Made by a program: the position numbers and the translations under genes
Notes under the pieces: model-generated
Databases searched by the model: none
What the model was told of the DNA's origin: nothing
Seen by the model: the letters and a program-made list of their open reading frames with translations, nothing else
From: a bacterium
GTDB lineage: Bacteria > Bacillota > Bacilli > Lactobacillales > Streptococcaceae
Assembly: GCA_905221145.1 (NCBI GenBank)
Contig: CAJNCA010000001.1
Location: 1 to 64,000 of the forward strand
Direction: 5' to 3'
DNA length: 64,000 nt
Shown here: positions 57,651 through 64,000 of the stretch, in pieces
Position numbering within the stretch: the first letter of the stretch is position 1
How the letters are laid out: each line of letters opens with the position of its first letter

Positions 57651-60083
57651 ATGAACTATTCAAAAGCATTGAATGAATGTATCGAAAGTGCCTACATGGT
57701 TGCTGGCCATTTTGGAGCTCGTTACCTAGAATCTTGGCACTTGTTGATTGCCATGTCCAATCACAGTTATAGTGTGGCAGGGGCGACTTTAAATGATTAT
57801 CCATATGAGATGGACCGTTTAGAAGAAGTCGCTTTGGAACTGACTGAAACGGACTATAGCCAGGATGAAACCTTTACGGAATTGCCGTTCTCCCATCGTT
57901 TGCAGGTTCTTTTTGATGAAGCAGAATATGTAGCGTCAGTGGTCCATGCTAAGGTGTTAGGGACAGAGCATGTCCTTTATGCGATTTTGCATGATGGCAA
58001 TGCCTTGGCAACTCGTATCTTGGAGAGGGCTGGTTTTTCTTATGAAGACAAGAAAGATCAGGTCAAGATTGCTGCCTTACGTCGAAATTTAGAAGAACGA
58101 GCAGGCTGGATTCGTGAAGATCTCAAGGCTTTACGTCAACGCCATCGTACAGTAGCTGATAAGCAAAATTCTATGGCTAATATGATGGGCATGCCCCAGA
58201 CTCCGAGTGGTGGTCTCGAGGACTATACGCATGATTTGACAGAGCAAGCGCGTTCTGGCAAGTTAGAACCAGTCATCGGTCGGGATAAGGAAATCTCGCG
58301 TATGATTCAAATCTTGAGCCGTAAAACCAAGAATAATCCTGTCTTGGTTGGGGATGCTGGTGTCGGGAAAACAGCCTTGGCGCTTGGGCTCGCTCAGCGT
58401 ATTGCTAGTGGTGATGTACCTGCGGAAATGGCTAAGATGCGCGTGTTGGAGCTTGATTTGATGAATGTTGTTGCTGGGACACGCTTCCGTGGTGACTTTG
58501 AGGAGCGCATGAATAATATCATCAAGGATATTGAAGAAGATGGCCAAGTCATCCTCTTTATCGATGAACTCCACACCATCATGGGTTCTGGTAGTGGAAT
58601 TGACTCAACTCTGGATGCGGCCAATATCTTGAAGCCAGCCTTGGCGCGTGGAACTTTGAGAACGGTTGGTGCGACCACTCAGGAAGAATACCAAAAACAC
58701 ATCGAAAAAGATGCGGCACTTTCTCGTCGTTTCGCTAAAGTGACGATTGAAGAACCAAGTGTGGCAGACAGCATGACCATTTTACAAGGCTTGAAGGCGA
58801 CCTATGAGAAACATCACCGTGTGCAAATCACAGATGAGGCCGTTGAAACAGCTGTCAAGATGGCTCATCGTTACTTGACCAGTCGTCACTTGCCAGACTC
58901 TGCTATCGATCTCTTGGATGAAGCGGCAGCAACAGTGCAAAATAAGGCTAAGCATGTGAAAGCAGATGATTCTGGCTTGAGTCCAGCTGATAAGGCCCTG
59001 ATGGATGGCAAGTGGAAACAGGCAGCCCAGCTAATCGCAAAAGAAGAGGAAGTCCCTGTCTACAAAGACTTGGTGACAGAGTCTGATATTTTGACCACCT
59101 TGAGTCGCTTGTCAGGTATTCCAGTTCAAAAACTGACTCAGACTGATGCTAAGAAGTATCTAAATCTTGAAGCTGAACTACACAAACGTGTCATCGGCCA
59201 AGATCAAGCTGTTTCAAGCATTAGCCGTGCGATTCGCCGCAACCAGTCAGGGATTCGCAGTCACAAGCGTCCGATTGGTTCCTTTATGTTCCTAGGGCCG
59301 ACAGGTGTCGGTAAGACCGAATTAGCCAAGGCTCTGGCAGAAGTCCTATTTGATGACGAATCAGCCCTTATCCGCTTTGATATGAGCGAGTATATGGAGA
59401 AATTTGCAGCTAGCCGTCTCAATGGAGCTCCTCCGGGTTATGTGGGCTATGAAGAAGGTGGGGAGTTGACCGAGAAGGTTCGCAACAAACCATACTCTGT
59501 TCTCCTCTTTGATGAGGTAGAAAAAGCCCACCCAGACATCTTTAATGTCCTCTTGCAAGTCTTGGATGATGGTGTCTTGACAGATAGCAAGGGTCGCAAG
59601 GTTGACTTTTCAAATACCATTATCATCATGACATCGAACCTTGGTGCGACTGCCCTTCGTGATGATAAGACAGTTGGTTTTGGGGCCAAGGATATCCGTT
59701 TTGACCAGAAAAACATGGAAAAACGCATGTTTGAAGAGTTGAAAAAGGCTTATAGACCTGAGTTTATTAATCGTATTGATGAAAAGGTGGTCTTCCATAG
59801 CCTTTCTAGCGACCATATGCAGGAAGTGGTGAAGATTATGGTCAAGCCTTTAGTGGCAAGTTTGGCTGAAAAAGGTATTGACTTGAAATTACAAGCTTCA
59901 GCTCTGAAATTGTTGGCAAATCAAGGATATGACCCAGAGATGGGAGCTCGCCCACTTCGCAGAACCCTGCAAACAGAAGTGGAAGACAAGTTGGCAGAAC
60001 TTCTTCTCAAGGGAGAATTAGTGGCAGGTAGCACACTTAAGATTGGTGTTAAAGCTGGCCAGTTAAAATTTGATATTGATTAA
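57651..60083 (+). CDS. clpC: Clp protease ATPase subunit ClpC
   Basis: ClpC is a AAA+ unfoldase that feeds proteins to ClpP. The 810-aa protein has an N-terminal Clp_N repeat domain (1-145), a first AAA domain with Walker A GDAGVGKTA, and a second with GPTGVGKTE, Walker B LLFDEVEKAHPD and sensor region TSNLGA. It starts one base after ctsR. It is shorter than Bacillus ClpC in the linker, consistent with the streptococcal form. Confidence 0.96.
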   Translation: MNYSKALNECIESAYMVAGHFGARYLESWHLLIAMSNHSYSVAGATLNDYPYEMDRLEEVALELTETDYSQDETFTELPFSHRLQVLFDEAEYVASVVHAKVLGTEHVLYAILHDGNALATRILERAGFSYEDKKDQVKIAALRRNLEERAGWIREDLKALRQRHRTVADKQNSMANMMGMPQTPSGGLEDYTHDLTEQARSGKLEPVIGRDKEISRMIQILSRKTKNNPVLVGDAGVGKTALALGLAQRIASGDVPAEMAKMRVLELDLMNVVAGTRFRGDFEERMNNIIKDIEEDGQVILFIDELHTIMGSGSGIDSTLDAANILKPALARGTLRTVGATTQEEYQKHIEKDAALSRRFAKVTIEEPSVADSMTILQGLKATYEKHHRVQITDEAVETAVKMAHRYLTSRHLPDSAIDLLDEAAATVQNKAKHVKADDSGLSPADKALMDGKWKQAAQLIAKEEEVPVYKDLVTESDILTTLSRLSGIPVQKLTQTDAKKYLNLEAELHKRVIGQDQAVSSISRAIRRNQSGIRSHKRPIGSFMFLGPTGVGKTELAKALAEVLFDDESALIRFDMSEYMEKFAASRLNGAPPGYVGYEEGGELTEKVRNKPYSVLLFDEVEKAHPDIFNVLLQVLDDGVLTDSKGRKVDFSNTIIIMTSNLGATALRDDKTVGFGAKDIRFDQKNMEKRMFEELKKAYRPEFINRIDEKVVFHSLSSDHMQEVVKIMVKPLVASLAEKGIDLKLQASALKLLANQGYDPEMGARPLRRTLQTEVEDKLAELLLKGELVAGSTLKIGVKAGQLKFDID

Positions 60084-60090
60084 AATTGGA

Positions 60091-60119
60091 GAATCAGGAG
60101 AAATCTTGATTCTTTTTTT
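60091..60119 (+). terminator. Terminator after clpC
   Basis: GAATCAGGA pairs with TCTTGATTC and is followed by seven T's, seven bases after the clpC stop. Confidence 0.85.
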
Positions 60120-60146
60120 CGCTACTTTTTTATAAAAAATGATAAA

Positions 60147-60180
60147 AAACTATTGACAAAACAAAAATATAGTTTATACT
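60147..60180 (+). promoter_or_regulatory. nadR promoter with overlapping inverted repeat
   Basis: TTGACA (60153-60158) and TATACT (60175-60180) have a 16-bp spacer. An inverted repeat AAACTAT (60147-60153) / ATAGTTT (60169-60175) borders the spacer and touches both elements, a good position for a repressor. The NrtR-like regulator encoded downstream is the obvious candidate; this is inference. Confidence 0.6.
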
Positions 60181-60230
60181 AAAAACGTAGATAATGAAAA
60201 TATATAAAATTATAAAAAGGTAATGCGTTT

Positions 60231-61289
60231 ATGAAAAAGAAAATAGCAGTGGTATTTGGGACCTTTGCCCCTCTTCATCAGGGCTATATCGATCTGATCC
60301 AGCGAGCGAAGCGTCAATGTGATCAGGTCTGGGTGGTCGTTTCAGGATATGAGGGAGACCGAGGGGAGCAGGTAGGCTTAACGCTTCAAAAGAGATTTCG
60401 CTATATTCGTGAAGCATTTCGAGATGATGAGTTGACCTCTGTTTGCAAGTTAGATGAGAGCAATCTTCCCCGTTACCCTATGGGCTGGCAGGAGTGGTTG
60501 GACCAGATGTTAGCGGAGATTTCCTATGATGAAACCCAGCAAGAGCTGATCTTTTTTGTAGGAGAAGCAGACTATCAGCAAGAATTATCTAAACGTGGAT
60601 TTGGCACTGTCTTGCAAGAAAGAAAGTTTGGTATTTCAGCGACTATGATTCGAGAAAATCCAAGCAAATATTGGAAGTACATCGCTCAACCTTTCCGTCG
60701 TCAGTTTACCAAGAAAGTGTTGATTATGGGAAGTGCCAGCAATGGGAAGACCACTCTAGCCAAGGATTTGGCCAGATATTATGATGCACCCGTCAGTCTG
60801 GAATACGCACGTGAGTATCAGATTAAAAATAACATACGCGACGATGAATTGACTCCAAAGGATTACTACTATCTCCTGTTGGGCCAATATGATCAGACCT
60901 CTAAGTTAATTGACAGTAATGCCAATCGAGGCCTAGTGATAGCCGATACCAACTCCTTGGTAACAAAGGGCTACTATGACTATTACATGGAGACTGAGGA
61001 CCAAGGGGACTTATCAGGAGAGACTTTTGACAATCTCTTTGTTTCGATCTTGGCCAAGGAAAAATGGGACTTGATTCTCTTTGTGCAACCTGTCGGCTCC
61101 TATGTCAATGATGGCTTTAGAGATATGACCATGGCAGAAGACCATATTCGTCATAGTTTTTCACAACATTTGGATCAGATGAGGGAGCGCTACTTAGCAA
61201 ACATTCCTTTAGTTTATCTAGCGGAGGATTATCTAGGTAATTATGAAGCAGCAAAAGTGGCTATTGATGCCATTTACCAAGCAGATTAG
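60231..61289 (+). CDS. nadR: NadR: NMN adenylyltransferase and ribosylnicotinamide kinase
   Basis: NadR phosphorylates nicotinamide riboside to NMN and adenylates it to NAD. The 352-aa protein has an N-terminal nucleotidyltransferase (GTFAPLHQGYIDLIQRA, ISATMIRENP) and a C-terminal kinase with P-loop GSASNGKTT (around residue 165-173). It lacks the N-terminal helix-turn-helix of enteric NadR, so it should be purely enzymatic. It precedes pnuC by 9 bp, forming a nicotinamide riboside salvage unit. Confidence 0.95.
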   Translation: MKKKIAVVFGTFAPLHQGYIDLIQRAKRQCDQVWVVVSGYEGDRGEQVGLTLQKRFRYIREAFRDDELTSVCKLDESNLPRYPMGWQEWLDQMLAEISYDETQQELIFFVGEADYQQELSKRGFGTVLQERKFGISATMIRENPSKYWKYIAQPFRRQFTKKVLIMGSASNGKTTLAKDLARYYDAPVSLEYAREYQIKNNIRDDELTPKDYYYLLLGQYDQTSKLIDSNANRGLVIADTNSLVTKGYYDYYMETEDQGDLSGETFDNLFVSILAKEKWDLILFVQPVGSYVNDGFRDMTMAEDHIRHSFSQHLDQMRERYLANIPLVYLAEDYLGNYEAAKVAIDAIYQAD

Positions 61290-61298
61290 GAGAAAATT

Positions 61299-62078
61299 AT
61301 GAAAAAACTAACTGAAAAAATCATACAATTTATCGAAAACTTTAAAAATGTCCATGCGGAAGCCCGCAAGATTAGTTTTGCAGGAACCATGCGCTTGCTC
61401 TGGAAAGATCTCTTTGTCGGCCGTAGCCTTTTCAAGTGGTTATATCTCATCGCTTTGTCAAGTGTTCCCTTGATCTTGGAATTCACGCAAAATACAGAAA
61501 ATCATGACTGGCTGAGCTTGTTTGCATCTTGGACGGGGATTGTCTGTGTTATCTTGGTGGCAGAAGGGCGTGCAAGCAATTATCTCTTTGGGGCCATTAA
61601 CTCGGCGATCTATTTGATTTTGGCTATGAATGCGACTTTTTATGGCGAAGTTTTGACGACCGTTTACTTCTTTGTCATGCAACCAATCGGTCTCTATGCT
61701 TGGTTATCCAATCGTATCAATGACCAAGGAAAAGTAGAAGAATCTCATTTTGAAGCTAAGAAATTATCTGTTCTTGACTGGCTCAAGTACTTGGCCTTGA
61801 CTGCCATCATTTGGATTGGTATGGGCTTGGCTTACCAAAGTATCCATAGTGCTCGCCCTTTCCGTGATAGTGTTACCGATGCGACCAATGGTGTTGGTCA
61901 GCTCTTGATGACACGTCTCTACCGCGAGCAATGGATTTTCTGGATTGCAACCAATCTCTTTAGTATCTATCTCTGGTGGGGTGAAAACATCCATATTCAA
62001 GGGATGTACTGGGTTTACACACTCAATAGTCTAGTAGGATGGTACCAATGGACCAAGGCAGTTCGTAAGGAGGCATAA
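61299..62078 (+). CDS. pnuC: Nicotinamide riboside transporter PnuC
   Basis: This 259-aa membrane protein has about seven segments and the PnuC core (GAINSAIYLILAMNATFYGEVLTTVYFFVMQPIGLYAW ... WGENIHIQGMYWVYTLNSLVGWYQW). PnuC takes up nicotinamide riboside by facilitated diffusion, trapped by NadR phosphorylation. It is followed by the Nudix regulator after 1 bp. Confidence 0.93.
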   Translation: MKKLTEKIIQFIENFKNVHAEARKISFAGTMRLLWKDLFVGRSLFKWLYLIALSSVPLILEFTQNTENHDWLSLFASWTGIVCVILVAEGRASNYLFGAINSAIYLILAMNATFYGEVLTTVYFFVMQPIGLYAWLSNRINDQGKVEESHFEAKKLSVLDWLKYLALTAIIWIGMGLAYQSIHSARPFRDSVTDATNGVGQLLMTRLYREQWIFWIATNLFSIYLWWGENIHIQGMYWVYTLNSLVGWYQWTKAVRKEA

Positions 62079-62079
62079 A

Positions 62080-62853
62080 ATGACGGACATAAAGATTCCA
62101 GCAGGGATGACGGAAAAAGAATATTTTGAAATGCATGCCAGTCAGGAGGAGTTTTTAGACTGGTACTACAAGCAGGAACTCCCTCAATATGAAAAACCAA
62201 GTGTGACAGTGGATATGGTAGCCTACTGCTTTGTCGAAGGAAAAATCAAGCTCTTGCTAATTCGTCGCAAGGCTCACCCTTATCAAAACTGTTTGGCCTT
62301 AGTTGGAGGTTTTATGGATAAGAGAGAAGATGCTGCTCATGCCTGTCAGCGAGAAGTAAGTGAAGAAGTTAATCTCGATCTACCTTTGGAAAAAATCGAG
62401 CAATTGATGACCGTATCGACTCCCGGGCGTGACCCACGAGGCTGGACTGTGACCATTGCTCACTTGGTTTATCTGCCTAGTCGCGTCCTAGACCTCGTTC
62501 AGGCAGGAGACGATGCCAAGGATGTCGTTTTCGTAGATGTCGATTTTCAGACGGGCAAATGCTTCTTGGAGGGAGTCGAATTGGACGAGCAAGCCTTCGC
62601 CTTTGACCATTATGCCATTATCCAAGAATCCATCAAACGAATCCAAGGCCGTCTCGACTGGAACCCGACTTTCCTCTATCTGCTAGAGGAGGAGTTCACT
62701 GTCTATGAGGGGACTGAACTGGTCAATCTCATCAACCCCGGTCGACCAATCGTCAGCAATAACTTTCTCGTAAAATACGGCGAATATGTAGAAGAAGTCG
62801 GACTCAAACGAGTGCCCAAAAAGAAACCAAGAAAAACCTATCGATTGAAATAA
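62080..62853 (+). CDS. nrtR: NrtR-like Nudix-domain regulator of NAD metabolism
   Basis: This 257-aa protein has a Nudix domain (about 42-165) and a C-terminal winged helix (about 190-257, FTVYEGTELVNLINPGRPIVSNNFLVKYGEYVEEVGLKRVPKKKPRKTYRL), the layout of NrtR repressors that sense ADP-ribose. The Nudix box (77-99) keeps the catalytic REVSEE, but the Gly near its end is Asn98. Its place at the end of the nadR-pnuC unit supports a regulatory role. A Nudix hydrolase without DNA binding cannot be excluded. Confidence 0.82.
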   Translation: MTDIKIPAGMTEKEYFEMHASQEEFLDWYYKQELPQYEKPSVTVDMVAYCFVEGKIKLLLIRRKAHPYQNCLALVGGFMDKREDAAHACQREVSEEVNLDLPLEKIEQLMTVSTPGRDPRGWTVTIAHLVYLPSRVLDLVQAGDDAKDVVFVDVDFQTGKCFLEGVELDEQAFAFDHYAIIQESIKRIQGRLDWNPTFLYLLEEEFTVYEGTELVNLINPGRPIVSNNFLVKYGEYVEEVGLKRVPKKKPRKTYRLK

Positions 62854-62888
62854 AAAACGAGGTCGGGACAAAGTTTCCGACCTCTTTA
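62853..62888 (+). terminator. Terminator after the nadR-pnuC-nrtR unit
   Basis: GAGGTCGG (62859-62866) pairs with CCGACCTC (62877-62884) and is followed by TTTAT; an A-run precedes it, so it may also serve the convergent small gene. Confidence 0.85.
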
Positions 62889-62925
62889 TGTACCATCATG
62901 AGATGGTTTTGTGTTGTGACTGCTT

Positions 62926-63156
62926 TTATGGGTGGCTATCTTTCTTAGAATTGCTCAACAGGTGAGTAAAAAAGTCTTTGTATCGATACTTGAGATAGTT
63001 CTCATGTAAAAATAACAAAGCGATGTAGACAATCATAAAGCTTGTAGTCAGATAGAAGACATCAAATGCAGTTCGCGCATAGTAAGTGGCTGTTTCATAA
63101 GAGCAAATAGCTCCCAAAATCAACCCAGGAAGATACTTGTAATATTTGCTTAACAT
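62926..63156 (-). CDS. Small membrane protein of unknown function, putative CcpA target
   Basis: This 76-aa protein has two predicted membrane segments (about 10-27 and 32-50), a basic linker (HENYLKYRYKD) and a polar tail. No family is recognised. The gene looks real: a strong AGGAGG (63171-63166) lies nine bases before the ATG, and a good promoter follows the 17-bp rule (TTGCAT 63218-63213, TATAAT 63195-63190). Its -35 coincides with a perfect cre site. Confidence 0.75.
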   Translation of the reverse strand: MLSKYYKYLPGLILGAICSYETATYYARTAFDVFYLTTSFMIVYIALLFLHENYLKYRYKDFFTHLLSNSKKDSHP

Positions 63157-63189
63157 AAGCCTACACCTCCTATATTCTATTTCAATGTT

Positions 63190-63227
63190 ATTATATTCCT
63201 TTGCACTTGAATATGCAAGCGATTACA
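63190..63227 (-). promoter_or_regulatory. Promoter of the small membrane protein gene with a cre site
   Basis: On the minus strand TTGCAT (63218-63213) and TATAAT (63195-63190) are 17 bp apart. The plus-strand sequence ATGCAAGCGATTACA (63213-63227) fits the CcpA operator WTGNAANCGNWNNCW at every fixed position and covers the -35. Repression by CcpA with good carbon sources is inferred. Confidence 0.78.
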
Positions 63228-63359
63228 AAAGAGTGATTTAAAAATATTACTCAAAATAGGAATTTTTTTCTGTTTTTTCTATTAGACTATGAATAGAAGA
63301 GTAGGAGGAGTAAATATATCTAAATGATGTGAGATTTTTAAAATAGTTTAAATAAATCG

Positions 63360-63388
63360 TTGACATATTTAAATTTCAATGTTACAAT
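63360..63388 (+). promoter_or_regulatory. Promoter of the lipoprotein gene
   Basis: A perfect TTGACA (63360-63365) and TACAAT (63383-63388) with a 17-bp spacer lie about 55 bp before the ATG. The rest of the 286-bp gap back to 63157 holds only the promoter and cre site of the divergent small gene. Confidence 0.75.
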
Positions 63389-63442
63389 TATATTACAAAA
63401 AGATTTCTTAATATTTCAAAAATATTACAAAGGAGCAGAAAA

Positions 63443-64000
63443 ATGAAAAAGAAAACCTATATCAAATTGATGGCAGCGACTGTATTGGCTTCTACCTTGC
63501 TATTAGGAGCTTGTGGAAATAAAAAGGAAACAACTCAAGCAAGCAGTTCTGTTAAGACAAGCCAATCATCAAGCTCTAAAGCAGCTTCTGCTAGCAAAGA
63601 AAGCAAGACTCAGAAATCCTCAAGTTCAGCTTCATCTGAAAAGGACAAGACAGCTATTGACCAGTCTGCAGCAACTGCGACACCATCACAAGCGGCACCT
63701 GCACCAGAGCAAAGACAGGGTCAAGAAGTGTCTAATCAACAGGCGGCTAGTCAACAAACTCCTGCTCAGGCTTCTTCAACTCAACAGGCTCCTCAAGCCC
63801 GGTCTAACCAATCAAACTATGACCCAACAACTGACCGCAAACTTCAAGATAAGCAAGCAGAGCAAAATAAACGCTACAAGGGTGTTTTAACTATGGTAGA
63901 CGGTGATTTCTCAGCTGCAGTGGGCAACTGGAAGGGTGCCAATGGCGAAACCATTACAGTTTCATCAGGAGGTCAATTCACAGTAGAATCTGCTGATGGA
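63443..64000 (+). CDS. Ser/Gln-rich lipoprotein (partial, cut by the window edge)
   Basis: The first 186 residues are visible; the frame is open to the last base. A signal peptide with lipobox LGAC (Cys24) is followed by a long low-complexity linker rich in Ser, Gln, Ala, Thr and Pro (about 28-130) that would span the wall. The start of a folded domain follows (RYKGVLTMVDGDFSAAVGNWKG), resembling DUF6287-type domains of streptococcal lipoproteins. AAAGGAG lies before the ATG at 63443. The long frame at 63513-63890 in another phase is an artefact of this low-complexity region. The function is unknown. Confidence 0.85.
   Translation, partial: MKKKTYIKLMAATVLASTLLLGACGNKKETTQASSSVKTSQSSSSKAASASKESKTQKSSSSASSEKDKTAIDQSAATATPSQAAPAPEQRQGQEVSNQQAASQQTPAQASSTQQAPQARSNQSNYDPTTDRKLQDKQAEQNKRYKGVLTMVDGDFSAAVGNWKGANGETITVSSGGQFTVESADG

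Noticed and set aside
63513..63890. 125-codon open frame rich in Leu, Arg, Lys and Gln
   Set aside because: It is a shifted reading of the Ser/Gln-rich linker of the lipoprotein gene starting at 63443, which has a signal peptide, lipobox and ribosome-binding site.

Overview
The window spans the chromosomal replication origin of a streptococcus of the mitis group. It is close to S. pneumoniae but more likely S. mitis or a near relative. The gene order from comX through dnaA to clpC is the familiar pneumococcal origin region. The competence pheromone is not a classical pneumococcal pherotype, however, and CbpD shows one SH3b domain where the pneumococcal protein is usually described with two. 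These species statements are inference from recalled family knowledge. No insertion sequence, prophage, CRISPR array or BOX/RUP-type repeat was recognised.

Layout. (1) 1-13.3 kb, all on the minus strand, leading away from the origin: an rRNA-type promoter at the left edge, then comX, ftsH, hpt, tilS, a secreted beta-lactamase-fold protein, a 40-aa ORF, divIC, rqcP, mfd, pth, ychF, a DUF951 gene and dnaN. (2) 13.3-17.2 kb: dnaA flanked by two groups of DnaA boxes, then parB and htrA, which has a CiaR box. A third group of DnaA boxes lies between htrA and rlmH. (3) 17.2-20.4 kb: rlmH, tRNA-Arg, comCDE with a ComE box, tRNA-Glu and tRNA-Asn. (4) 20.4-28 kb: a TetR regulator divergent from a YhgE/Pip membrane protein, a YfhO-family protein and an ABC-F ATPase. 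(5) 28-43.8 kb, mostly plus strand: trpS, guaB, recF/yaaA (minus), an M16 peptidase pair, rodZ, pgsA, the ECF energising module, mreCD, pcsB, rpsB and tsf. (6) 43.8-54 kb: cysK, a bacterial PH-domain gene and yigZ (minus), then comFA/comFC, hpf, gdpP, rplI, dnaB, veg and cbpD. (7) 54-57.1 kb: a TPP riboswitch and a thiamine-precursor ABC transporter. (8) 57.1-64 kb: ctsR-clpC, nadR-pnuC-nrtR-like, a small membrane protein with a cre site over its -35, and a truncated lipoprotein gene.

How the parts work together. Much of the competence circuit lies within 54 kb of the origin. comC encodes the pheromone and ComD/ComE sense it. ComE boxes precede comC and comX. ComX (SigX) recognises cin-boxes, seen here before comFA/comFC (DNA uptake) and cbpD (fratricide). 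HtrA, under a CiaR box, is known to counteract competence. Initiation and segregation (dnaA, dnaN, DnaA boxes, parB, three parS-like sites) share the region. Further groups serve cell-wall growth and division (divIC, rodZ, mreCD, pcsB with a WalR-like box, gdpP), protein quality control (ftsH, htrA, ctsR-clpC), and vitamin or NAD supply (ECF module, TPP-controlled transporter, NadR/PnuC).
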